A stretch of 24,057 nt of DNA from Acidimicrobiia bacterium (GTDB lineage: Bacteria > Actinomycetota > Acidimicrobiia > Spongiisociales > ZC4RG35): the NCBI GenBank assembly GCA_025929005.1, contig JAICND010000002.1, positions 1-24,057 on the forward strand. The letters are read 5' to 3'. The translations under genes and the position numbers were made by a program. The notes under the pieces are model-generated. The model saw nothing but the letters and a program-made list of their open reading frames with translations. It searched no databases and was not told the DNA's origin. Each line of letters starts with the position of its first letter. The first letter of the stretch is position 1. Of this stretch, positions 14,224 through 20,952 are shown piece by piece.

Positions 14224-15116
14224 ATCAGTACCTCCTCATGGTGTGTCATGGCGACGAGGACCTCTTCCAGGCTCGCCGTCGCCACGGTCAGATCGTTGGC
14301 ATCGGGGTCGAGGTCGAGCAGCGTCCTGACGACCTGCTCACTGTCGGTTGTGGCTATGACGGTGCGACCGTCACGAAGCTCGACCGTCTCGACCGAGTCG
14401 AGCGCTCTGATCACACTCACCGGCAATTTCGTCCGGACTTCGATCCGACGGTCGGGGAGTGTCCGACGTAGCTCGTCTGGCGTCCCTTCCGCGACTACTC
14501 GTCCGCGATCGACCACGACCACCCGATCGGCGACTGCGGCCGCCTCGTCGACGAGATGCGTCGTGATGAGCACACCGGCTCCGTCGTCGAGACGCCGGCG
14601 AATCGTGTTCCAGAACCGGCGCCGTGCCTCCACATCGAGTCCTTCGGTGGGCTCGTCCAGTACCAGTAGAACCGGATCGGCAACAAGCCCCATCGCGAGC
14701 TGCAGCCGCTGCTGCTGTCCGCCGGATAGCTTGGCCGCCCGACGTTTCTCCAATCCGGCCAGGCCCATCTCAGCAATGGTTCGGCTCGCTGCCTCCGGGG
14801 GACATCCCCGGCGGGCGGCCGCACCGCCGACGATCTCGCCGACGGTGAGTGACCGCGGAAAGCCGACCGCCTGTTGGACGACACCGAGCCTGCGGCGGGT
14901 CTCGGCCCTTCGAGGGTTGCCACCTGCCACCTCGATGAGGTCGGCACTGCCTTCGATCAACCCGATCACGTTGCGGACGAGGGTCGTCTTACCGGCCCCA
15001 TTTGGGCCGAGAAGGGCGACACACTCCCCCGGCTTGACAGTCAGATCGACTCCGGCGAGAGCCGTGTGGTCACCGTATCGGTGAACGAGACCTCGCACTT
15101 CGAGCACATGTTCCAT
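14220..15116 (-). CDS. ABC transporter ATP-binding protein (drug/lipid exporter type)
   Basis: The protein has 298 residues. Walker A is GPNGAGKTTL, the Q loop VVQQAVGFPRSLTVGEIVGG, the signature LSGGQQQRLQLAMGL, Walker B VLLVLDEPTEGLD, and the switch His lies in LITTHLVDEA. The C-terminal 80 residues (RRIEVRTKLPVSVIRALDSV and following) are the extension usual in DrrA-like exporters. The ATG at 15116 has the strongest ribosome site in the window, AAGGAGG 6 bases upstream, and is the first gene of the exporter/two-component operon. It powers export through the neighbouring permease. Confidence 0.95.
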   Translation of the reverse strand: MEHVLEVRGLVHRYGDHTALAGVDLTVKPGECVALLGPNGAGKTTLVRNVIGLIEGSADLIEVAGGNPRRAETRRRLGVVQQAVGFPRSLTVGEIVGGAAARRGCPPEAASRTIAEMGLAGLEKRRAAKLSGGQQQRLQLAMGLVADPVLLVLDEPTEGLDVEARRRFWNTIRRRLDDGAGVLITTHLVDEAAAVADRVVVVDRGRVVAEGTPDELRRTLPDRRIEVRTKLPVSVIRALDSVETVELRDGRTVIATTDSEQVVRTLLDLDPDANDLTVATASLEEVLVAMTHHEEVLI

Positions 15117-15122
15117 CTACTA

Positions 15123-15129
15123 CCTCCTT
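15123..15129 (-). promoter_or_regulatory. Consensus ribosome binding site of the ABC operon
   Basis: AAGGAGG on the leftward strand, 6 bases before the ATPase ATG, fixes that start. It is the best match to the anti-Shine-Dalgarno sequence in the window and suggests strong translation of the first cistron. Confidence 0.8.
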
Positions 15130-15189
15130 GACACCGATCATGCGGAACGACCGGTGCGACGGGTAGTGAGATCGATCACGAACTCGACG

Positions 15190-15201
15190 TGACAGATGTC
15201 A
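15190..15201. promoter_or_regulatory. Possible regulator dyad upstream of the ABC operon
   Basis: TGACA-GA-TGTCA is a 5-base dyad about 75 bases before the ATPase ATG, a usual position for an activator site of a NarL-type regulator. I could not place a firm promoter beside it, so this is tentative. Confidence 0.3.
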
Positions 15202-15406
15202 TCCGGACAAGCCGGGTCTTCCCACCTCGGCCCTGGCGCCAATCACGTGGGCCGGTTAAATCCAGACGCGAGGCTTGATGAGATGATCGCGTGGGTGCTC
15301 GGTGCGGCCGGCAACAATGGCGCCGTGGCCGTAGTCGCCGTGTTCGAGGCCGGCGTACGGCCTCTGGCGTCCCCTCGGCGGTTGACGACACTGCCCATCA
15401 AGTCGC
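15202..15406. other. Intergenic stretch, no supported gene
   Basis: This lies upstream of the ABC operon promoter region. Frames on both strands are low-complexity Ala/Thr/Arg-rich and lack ribosome sites. No terminator or RNA structure stands out. Confidence 0.5.
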
Positions 15407-15574
15407 CTACTCCATCAACACCAGTCCAGGTTCTCGTGTCAGGAAGCGTGGACCTGCGAGCAACACCACAACGAGCGCGATGAGAGAAACGAGACCTACG
15501 TAGATCCACCACAGCTGCTGGTAGTAATCGGTAACACCCGTAGGTTCGGAAAAGTGCTGGACTGAAGTGTCCAC
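15407..15574 (-). CDS. Possible small single-span membrane protein
   Basis: A GTG at 15574 opens 55 codons. After a polar start the protein has YYQQLWWIYVGLVSLIALVV running into VLLAGPRFL, a convincing aromatic-flanked membrane span, with a short positively charged tail region. There is no clear ribosome site; an ATG in the same frame at 15604 would overlap the divergent gene. The divergent neighbour at 15592 encodes a coiled-coil protein. No family is recognised. Confidence 0.4.
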   Translation of the reverse strand: MDTSVQHFSEPTGVTDYYQQLWWIYVGLVSLIALVVVLLAGPRFLTREPGLVLME

Positions 15575-15591
15575 ACCCAACCGAGGAAACC

Positions 15592-15840
15592 ATGGCAGAA
15601 ACACTTGAGCATCGCCAACGGATCCAGGCCAGCCTCGAAGACATCCACAGGTCGCTGGTAGCGGTGTCGATGAAGATGGCCCAGTTGCAGCTCGACACGG
15701 AAGGCACTTCCGATCTCGTAGGCGCTCTTGAGGATGGAATGACGGCGCTGGGTCCTCTCACCGAACGCATCGAGGGCCTCGAGTCCGACTACCGCATGGA
15801 GACCAACCGCATGGATAACGAGGGAGAACTCGAGGGCTAG
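15592..15840 (+). CDS. Small acidic coiled-coil protein, function unknown
   Basis: The protein has 82 residues, starting at an ATG with GAGGAA about 5 bases upstream. It is helical throughout, with heptad-like spacing of hydrophobic residues (RQRIQASLEDIHRSLVAVSM, later MTALGPLTERIEGLESDY) and a very acidic tail. There is no signal peptide or membrane span. It resembles no family I can name; such proteins often oligomerise or act as adaptors. Start signal and regular composition make it likely to be real. Confidence 0.65.
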   Translation: MAETLEHRQRIQASLEDIHRSLVAVSMKMAQLQLDTEGTSDLVGALEDGMTALGPLTERIEGLESDYRMETNRMDNEGELEG

Positions 15841-15964
15841 GGAGCCCGGCCGTCTCCTTCGCCGATATAACGACGCGCCGGAATCGTCGCGGTTGGCTCA
15901 TGGATTGGACCTTTGCCACCCAACCGATCTGTTTGCGTGATCTGCATGCGGGTAGGGGTATCGG

Positions 15965-16462
15965 ATGCAGCCGGACGAACTCCTCGAGGTCCTGAAACAT
16001 CCCACCAGCCAGGAGATGCTCGAGCGGGATATAGCTCGATTGGCTTACGTGGCACAGGACGGCACTCCAAGGGTTGTCCCGATCGGGTTCACCTGGAATG
16101 GGAGCGAGCTGGTCATGTGCACCCCGACGAATGCCCCGAAACTGGTGTCCCTGCGTCAGAACCCGGCGGTGGCCCTCACCATCGACACCGAGGTGCACCC
16201 GCCGAACATCCTCCTTATTCGAGGGGAGGCCGTGCTCGACGAGGTGGAGGGGATTCCGGACGAGTATCTCCAGGCGAGCGGGAGTTACAAGATGACGCCA
16301 GAGCAGCGAGTTGAGTGGGAGGCTGAGATCCGGTCGTTGTACGACTCGATGGTCCGGATCGTCGTCGCGCCGACGTGGGCGAAGCTGATCGACTTCGAGC
16401 AGACGCTACCTACCCCTGTGGAGGAACTGGTTCGCCGGCGTGAGGAACGCCAGCACCTCTAA
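15965..16462 (+). CDS. Pyridoxamine 5'-phosphate oxidase-like flavin/F420 split-barrel protein
   Basis: The protein has 165 residues from an ATG preceded by TAGGGG. The split-barrel core shows RDIARLAYVAQDGTPRVVPI, GFTWNGSELVMCTPTNAPKL and SLRQNPAVALTIDTEVHPPN, the pattern of PNPOx-like FMN or F420 binders. The C-terminal half has SMVRIVVAPTWAKLIDFE. Actinobacterial members often use F420H2 to reduce varied substrates, but cofactor and substrate cannot be fixed from sequence. It stands alone and converges on a methyltransferase gene. Confidence 0.88.
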   Translation: MQPDELLEVLKHPTSQEMLERDIARLAYVAQDGTPRVVPIGFTWNGSELVMCTPTNAPKLVSLRQNPAVALTIDTEVHPPNILLIRGEAVLDEVEGIPDEYLQASGSYKMTPEQRVEWEAEIRSLYDSMVRIVVAPTWAKLIDFEQTLPTPVEELVRRREERQHL

Positions 16463-16483
16463 CCCGTTCGATCGGAAGTTAGA

Positions 16484-16553
16484 GGAATCGAAGACGGATT
16501 CCGAGGCTGGAGGATGGTTCCCGTGTCCGAAGCCCCAGTGAGTCGGTGACTCA
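16484..16553. terminator. Inverted repeats between convergent genes
   Basis: GGAATC-N7-GATTCC (16484-16502) and TGAGTC-GGT-GACTCA (16539-16553, overlapping the methyltransferase stop) lie in the gap between two convergent genes. Neither has a U-run, so a terminator role is only suggested by position. Confidence 0.3.
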
Positions 16554-17315
16554 TCGTCGGCGCGCTCTGACAATCCAAGATCGGGAGTTGAAAACCACAC
16601 CTTCAGCAGAGGTGTGCGCCGCCAGCGTGGAAAGCAGGCGTGCGCCGACTGACGAGCTTCGCGCTTCAGAACCTTGGAGGGCCTCGTCGACTGCGGCGAA
16701 CTGGCTGACAAAGGCGAAAGCGGCATCGACATCTCGACCGTAGTAGACCGGCACCTCGACGTCGGTCAGAGTGATCGAGTCGAAGCCGGCTCCAGTCAAC
16801 AGACGCTGGACTGTTGGTGGCTCTGCGAGCGAGAACGGGTTCATAGTGGCAGTCGCCATCGGACGCGCTGCTTCCCGCCCCAGCGCCCGGTCAATCTCCC
16901 CGGCCCATTCGTTCCGGTCGTAGCTCTGCCAGACCATCATCACGAGACGACCTTCCGGGCGAATCGCATGGGCAATATTACGAAAGGAGGTTTCCGGGTC
17001 GGCGAAGAACATCGTGCCGAAACGGCTGATGGCCACGTCGAACTCCCCGGCTCGAAACAAGTGGCGCCCCACATCGCCCACCTCGAAGCGGACGTTTTGG
17101 ATCCCTTCAGCAGAAGCGATCTTCCTGGCGCGAGCGATCATTTCCTCGTCGACATCGACACCAGTGACCACACCACCCGACGCCAACCGGGCCGCCTCGC
17201 GGGTCGTCTGGCCCGTCCCGCACCCGACATCGAGGACTTGATCTGCAGCGTTGATCTGGTACGCCCGCCGCAGCCGCCCGTTATGGAACTGCAGCTCAGT
17301 GTCGTAATCGATCAC
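16551..17315 (-). CDS. Class I SAM-dependent methyltransferase
   Basis: The protein has 254 residues from a GTG at 17315. Motif I is QVLDVGCGTGQTTREAAR, the ribose-binding acid is in GVDVDEEMI, motif II/III is GEFDVAISRFGTMFFADPET, and RNIAHAIRPEGRLVMMVWQS is the post-motif strand. The N-terminal IDYDTELQFHNGRLRRA is the usual substrate-domain start of this ubiquitous UbiE-like group, about ten residues shorter than relatives I recall. A substrate cannot be assigned. No ribosome site is evident. It is complete, unlike the methyltransferase at 10914-11642. Confidence 0.9.
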   Translation of the reverse strand: MIDYDTELQFHNGRLRRAYQINAADQVLDVGCGTGQTTREAARLASGGVVTGVDVDEEMIARARKIASAEGIQNVRFEVGDVGRHLFRAGEFDVAISRFGTMFFADPETSFRNIAHAIRPEGRLVMMVWQSYDRNEWAGEIDRALGREAARPMATATMNPFSLAEPPTVQRLLTGAGFDSITLTDVEVPVYYGRDVDAAFAFVSQFAAVDEALQGSEARSSSVGARLLSTLAAHTSAEGVVFNSRSWIVRARRR

Positions 17316-17955
17316 GACGCCCGGACAGCCAACTAAGCGGCGAACAGCTCATGCTCGCCTGTCGAGTACTGCAGAGAAACCCCCAGCGGGCGAGTGCCGC
17401 TGCGCCATGCTGCGAAGTCGTCTGCTCGGGGTCTGTCAGTTGATTTTCCTGCCTGGGTCAGCCCGAAAAGCCCATTCCGTTGGTCTGACTGGCGTGCTCG
17501 CTAGACGCCTTGTTGATCGTTCCAGGGTTGACCCATGGCTCATCACCATCGTTGCCTTTAGCAACGGAGGCATGGCTCTTCCCGATTTGAAAGTCGCTTT
17601 CTACTTGAAGATCGCCGGTGCCCTTATCCATCGCTCGCACGTCATCAGACGGCGTGGGAGCCGGCTTGGCTCGTAGGCGGCGACTGTACACGCGGGCGCG
17701 CGGAGGGACTCCCGCATCACAGCGCAGCTCCGTTCCGGACACCGACGATGTACCAATAGACCCCAGGCGGATCTAGAACGAGAGGCTCCACCCTTCGCCT
17801 GCCGTCAGTGGCTGCTGTTGGGTGAAGTCGGACAGTCCCTCCCCTCCCGATGCGGTCAAGAGGAGGAGGCGCAGTGAGCAGACGGCGTTTTCCTGACGCC
17901 CCACAAGGGAAAGGAAGACGATGCCCTCACCAGTCTTGCTCTCGGGTCGGCCGCA
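17316..17955. other. 640-base gene-poor region
   Basis: No recognised gene lies here. It holds a doubtful leftward 57-codon frame at 17458-17631, a small hairpin CGTTGC-CTTTA-GCAACG at 17550-17566, a GAGGAGGAGG stretch at 17860-17869 followed by a GTG at 17874 in a frame that ends without known homology, and the leader ORF of the phospholipase at 17921. The middle part is noticeably less GC-rich than the genes around it. No tRNA was found. Confidence 0.5.
17458..17631 (-). CDS. Doubtful 57-residue hydrophilic ORF
   Basis: The ATG at 17631 gives MDKGTGDLQVESDFQIGKSH and a Gly/Ser/Asn-rich tail. Composition is more protein-like than nearby frames, but there is no ribosome site and no recognised family. 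It may be a small cytoplasmic protein or chance. Confidence 0.2.
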   Translation of the reverse strand: MDKGTGDLQVESDFQIGKSHASVAKGNDGDEPWVNPGTINKASSEHASQTNGMGFSG

Positions 17956-17959
17956 TTGA
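17921..17959 (+). CDS. Twelve-codon leader ORF coupled to the patatin gene
   Basis: An ATG at 17921, 3 bases after AAAGGAAG, encodes MPSPVLLSGRPH and stops at a TGA that overlaps the TTG start of the phospholipase (TTGA). The phospholipase has no ribosome site of its own, so translation is probably initiated here and carried over by re-initiation. Confidence 0.45.
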   Translation: MPSPVLLSGRPH

Positions 17960-18882
17960 AGACCGGCTTGGTACTGGGCGGTGGGGGTTTGGCTGGGGTT
18001 TCCTTTCATGCCGCCGCGCTCGCAGCGTTGGAGATCGATCTCGGCTGGGATGCCCGGGGAGCGGACGTGATACTCGGAACCTCAGCCGGTGCCCTCACGG
18101 GGGCGCTGCTTCGTCTCGGGGTGAGTGGCACCGATCTCGCCGCGCTGGTCTCGGGGGCGCCGCTTCCAGCCAAGCACTTCCTCGTGCGCCACGGAGTTCA
18201 TCTGCCCGAACTACCCGCGATGAGGTGGCAGCACTTCGTGCCTCGGCCTCTCCCCCGGCACATCCGCCGGTTGGGCGGCGCACTGACGAGCCCGGCGAGC
18301 GCGCTATTCCGGATGCTCCCCGATGGCCAGGTCGACCTGAGGCCCTACTTCGACTTCCTCGAGGATCCCCTCGGTGACGAATGGCCTCCCGGCGACCTCC
18401 GAATCTGCGCAGTCAGCGAGGATGACCATGAGTTGGTTGTTTGGGGTGGCGCCGGCGGGGTTCATCTGACCGACGCCATCGTCGCCTCCTCCAGCATCCC
18501 CGGATACGCCACCGCCGTCGTGATTGGCGACCGGTCCTTCGTCGACGGTGGTGTCCGCTCCCCGACAAACGCAGACGTCCTGATCCACGACAACCTCGAC
18601 CTGGCTCTGGTCCTCTCCCCCATGACACCGGACTCAGGATCGAACCTGGGCCTCACCGGCATTTTGAAGCGCTGGGCCGGGCGACGTTTGGCCCGCGAAG
18701 TCCGCATGTTGCGGCGTGCAGGGACCGAGGTGATCGTCCTCCGCTCGCCGGCCGCGCTCGGGCGGGCCGCGACGAATCCGTTCGTCTCGCTTCACAAACG
18801 GCCCCGCGGGGCGGTGGCCGAAGCGTTCCTCTCGGTTGGAGAGCAGACTCCGCGACTGCGCGAGTTGCTGGGAGAGGCCTGA
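17956..18882 (+). CDS. Patatin-like phospholipase
   Basis: The protein has 308 residues. KTGLVLGGGGLAGVSFHAAA carries the oxyanion glycine stretch, ILGTSAGALTGALL the nucleophile Ser (GTSAG), and SFVDGGVRSPTNADVL the catalytic Asp (DGG). These are all parts of the Ser-Asp dyad of patatin-type lipid acyl hydrolases. There is no signal peptide or membrane span, so it is probably cytoplasmic or membrane-associated and acts on phospholipid or related esters. The TTG start at 17956 is the only one in frame after an upstream stop at 17875. It is convergent with a small acidic protein gene. Confidence 0.92.
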   Translation: MKTGLVLGGGGLAGVSFHAAALAALEIDLGWDARGADVILGTSAGALTGALLRLGVSGTDLAALVSGAPLPAKHFLVRHGVHLPELPAMRWQHFVPRPLPRHIRRLGGALTSPASALFRMLPDGQVDLRPYFDFLEDPLGDEWPPGDLRICAVSEDDHELVVWGGAGGVHLTDAIVASSSIPGYATAVVIGDRSFVDGGVRSPTNADVLIHDNLDLALVLSPMTPDSGSNLGLTGILKRWAGRRLAREVRMLRRAGTEVIVLRSPAALGRAATNPFVSLHKRPRGAVAEAFLSVGEQTPRLRELLGEA

Positions 18883-18900
18883 GAGCAGGTTCTTTCTAGG

Positions 18901-19161
18901 TCACACTGGATTACGAAGAGCGCCAGACCCGGGATCCTCCCCACCACCTTCACCACTCCAGTCCACGGTATCCGTCACCGGGGTCGCAGCTGCCACATCG
19001 GAGAATGACAAACCCCGGCGGAGCATCTCCTCGGTAATCGCAGAGCTGTTGAGTCTGTTCTGGCTCGGAGTGTCAGGCAGGTCGCCAGTCAAGGTGCGGT
19101 ATTGCTCTAGCACTTCCTCGTCGGACCAATCTTTCATCGGACGGTCACGGCTCTGTTCCAC
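18901..19161 (-). CDS. Small acidic protein, function unknown
   Basis: The protein has 86 residues from a GTG at 19161, supported by GGAGG 5 bases upstream; an inner ATG at 19137 lacks this. The N-terminal half DWSDEEVLEQYRTLTGDLPD and ITEEMLRRGLSFSDVAAAT is helical and may be a small interaction domain; the C-terminus is Gly-rich and disordered. There are no membrane spans or cysteines. No family is recognised. Confidence 0.6.
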   Translation of the reverse strand: MEQSRDRPMKDWSDEEVLEQYRTLTGDLPDTPSQNRLNSSAITEEMLRRGLSFSDVAAATPVTDTVDWSGEGGGEDPGSGALRNPV

Positions 19162-19356
19162 GCTTCCTCCAGCGTCGGTGAGGACCTTCGTTTACCCGCC
19201 AACATGGCATGCCAACCGGTCGCGGTGCCGGGCTGGGTCGCTCGCCCCGATCCTGCGGTTCTCCGGGGTCCCGAATCGAGTCCCCCCTCGGCTCGACGTG
19301 GTGAGACGCGGTCCGTGTGGTGTTTTCGAGTCATGAGATAGGAGCCGCGGCGGACA

Positions 19357-19368
19357 CGTTCCGGAACG
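19357..19368. promoter_or_regulatory. 12-base palindrome upstream of ArsR cassette 2
   Basis: CGTTCCGGAACG is perfectly self-complementary and ends 23 bases before the -35 of the second ArsR promoter. It differs from the dyad that overlaps the -10, so it could be a site for another regulator or chance. Confidence 0.25.
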
Positions 19369-19391
19369 CTTATGGCTGTGCTTCATGCGTC

Positions 19392-19425
19392 TTGACACAG
19401 ACTTGATACAACCGTATGGTTGTAT
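19392..19425 (+). promoter_or_regulatory. Promoter with inverted-repeat operator for ArsR cassette 2
   Basis: TTGACA (19392-19397, consensus), a 17-base spacer and TATGGT (19415-19420) form a strong promoter. The dyad ATACAACC-GTAT-GGTTGTAT at 19406-19425 covers the spacer and the -10, so binding would block polymerase. The ATG at 19430 lies 9 bases past the -10, giving an almost leaderless mRNA. Confidence 0.78.
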
Positions 19426-19429
19426 TTCG

Positions 19430-19771
19430 ATGCAAATGGTCCCCCCTGACTTCGACCGCATGTTTGGTGCTTTGGCGGATCACACCCGCCGCGACATCTT
19501 GCGTCGCGCAATTGACTCCGAGGAGGGCGTCGCCGAGTTGGCAACTCACTACCCGATGAGCTTCGCCGCGGTGCAGAAGCACATCGCCGTCCTCGAACGG
19601 GCAGGCCTCGTCACCAAACACCAGGTCGGCCGTCGCAAGGTCGTCCGCAGCAACGTGGAGGGGCTCCGTGTGGCGCGCCGGTTGCTCGGCCAGTACGAAG
19701 AGTTGTGGAGGGGCCGGATCGACCGAATGACCCAACTCGTCAACGAATACACCCGGGAGGCAGACCAATGA
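19430..19771 (+). CDS. ArsR-family winged-helix repressor, cassette 2
   Basis: The protein has 113 residues: DFDRMFGALADHTRRDILRR, helix-turn-helix VAELATHYPMSFAAVQKHIA, VLERAGLVTKHQVGRRKVVR, and a C-terminal dimer helix. It has no cysteine and so no thiol metal site. The frame is open back to 19385, but that would put the operator in coding sequence. The ATG at 19430 fits the promoter; a second ATG at 19436 is possible. It probably represses its own operon through the dyad at 19406-19425. Its recognition helix and its operator both differ from those of cassette 1, so the two should be insulated from each other. Confidence 0.9.
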   Translation: MQMVPPDFDRMFGALADHTRRDILRRAIDSEEGVAELATHYPMSFAAVQKHIAVLERAGLVTKHQVGRRKVVRSNVEGLRVARRLLGQYEELWRGRIDRMTQLVNEYTREADQ

Positions 19772-20286
19772 CCGTGAAAGCCGTACGTAAGGATCCGCAT
19801 GATCTGAGCATGACCCTCGACGCCGATTTCGACGCGACACCGGAACGCGTGTGGCAGCTGTGGGCGGATCCACGCCAACTCGAGCGCTGGTGGGGTCCGC
19901 CGACCTATCCGGCCACCATCACGAGACACGATCTCACGCCGGGAGGCCGTGTCGAGTATCACATGACCGGGCCCAACGGGGACCAGCCCCACGCATATTG
20001 GGACGTCCAGGAGGTCGATCCTCCGCACTCTCTCGTCGTCCGCGACGGATTCGCCAACGAGGACGGCTCGGTGAACCGCGAAATGCCGAGCAATGAGTTC
20101 CGCGTCACGATCGAGGAGGTCAGTGTGGGCCGGACCCGGATGTCGATCGTGAGCACGTTCCCCAGCACCGAGGCCATGGAGCAGCTCCTCGCCATGGGCA
20201 TGGAGCAAGGCCTCACCGAGGCCGTCGGTCAGATCGATGCGATCCTCGCCGAGGACGATGAGGAGCCGAGACAGGACAGGCCATGA
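19768..20286 (+). CDS. SRPBCC/AHSA1-like START-domain protein, cassette 2
   Basis: The protein has 172 residues: DLSMTLDADFDATPERVWQL, LERWWGPPTYPATITRHDLT, GGRVEYHMTGPNGDQPHAYW, VDPPHSLVVRDGF and EFRVTIEEV. The order matches the AHSA1 group, as in cassette 1. The ATG overlaps the ArsR stop (ATGA) and the next reductase overlaps its stop (ATGA), so the three proteins are translated as a set. The ligand is unknown. The acidic C-terminal tail (AEDDEEP) is longer than in cassette 1. Confidence 0.9.
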   Translation: MTVKAVRKDPHDLSMTLDADFDATPERVWQLWADPRQLERWWGPPTYPATITRHDLTPGGRVEYHMTGPNGDQPHAYWDVQEVDPPHSLVVRDGFANEDGSVNREMPSNEFRVTIEEVSVGRTRMSIVSTFPSTEAMEQLLAMGMEQGLTEAVGQIDAILAEDDEEPRQDRP

Positions 20287-20897
20287 AACTGACCACCGTC
20301 ACCCATGTGTCCCTCGACGGGGTGATGCAGGGACTCGGGGGGCAGGATGAGGACCGCAGAGACGGATTCGAGCGCGGCGGATGGGCACTCCCGCTGTACG
20401 ACAGCGAGGCTGCAGAGTTTCTCGACCAGGTCTTCCAGCGCGCCGAAGCTTTTCTGTTCGGTCGGCGGACCTACGAAATCTTCGCCCGCTCCTGGGGAAC
20501 CGGCTCCTGGGGGGCAAATCAGGGCAACAACCCGATCTCAGTGGCGTTGAACACGAAGCCCAAATACGTGGCATCGACCACGCTCACCGACCCGCGGTGG
20601 GCGGACACGACCGTCCTCTCCGATGACGTCAGGGCGGCCATCGGCCAACTCAAAGCCAAGCCGGCGGGTGAGCTTCAGGTCCACGGCAGCGGGGACCTGA
20701 TCCGGTGGCTGCTCGATGAGCATCTGGTCGACGAGATGATCCTGTTCACCTATCCGGTGGTTGTCGGCCAGGGCACGCGGCTATTCCCGGACACCGGCCC
20801 GGACACGGCCCTCGAGCTGCTCGAGTCGCGGATCACCTCCGTTGGGCTGATCATCCAGGTCTACCGGCCGACCGGGCCTCCTGAGTACGCAACCTGA
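20283..20897 (+). CDS. Dihydrofolate-reductase-like (RibD C-terminal fold) protein, cassette 2
   Basis: The protein has 204 residues: MKLTTVTHVSLDGVMQGLGG, AEAFLFGRRTYEIFARSW, then LQVHGSGDLIRWLLDEHLVD and YPVVVGQGTRLFP. These are the strand, helix and phosphate-binding segments of RibD_C-type reductases, which use NAD(P)H on unknown substrates. It is the third gene of the second ArsR-SRPBCC-reductase operon and corresponds in place to 4933-5592, although the two differ clearly in sequence. Confidence 0.9.
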   Translation: MKLTTVTHVSLDGVMQGLGGQDEDRRDGFERGGWALPLYDSEAAEFLDQVFQRAEAFLFGRRTYEIFARSWGTGSWGANQGNNPISVALNTKPKYVASTTLTDPRWADTTVLSDDVRAAIGQLKAKPAGELQVHGSGDLIRWLLDEHLVDEMILFTYPVVVGQGTRLFPDTGPDTALELLESRITSVGLIIQVYRPTGPPEYAT

Positions 20898-20952
20898 ATG
20901 GCCGGCTTGGATCGCCTGACACAGACGCCTCAGTGTTGAAAGGAGAAACACA

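Noticed and set aside
17874..18377. GTG after GAGGAGGAGG at 17860 as the phospholipase start through a frameshift
   Set aside because: That frame has no patatin features, while the TTG at 17956 begins exactly at the canonical first strand with the glycine stretch.
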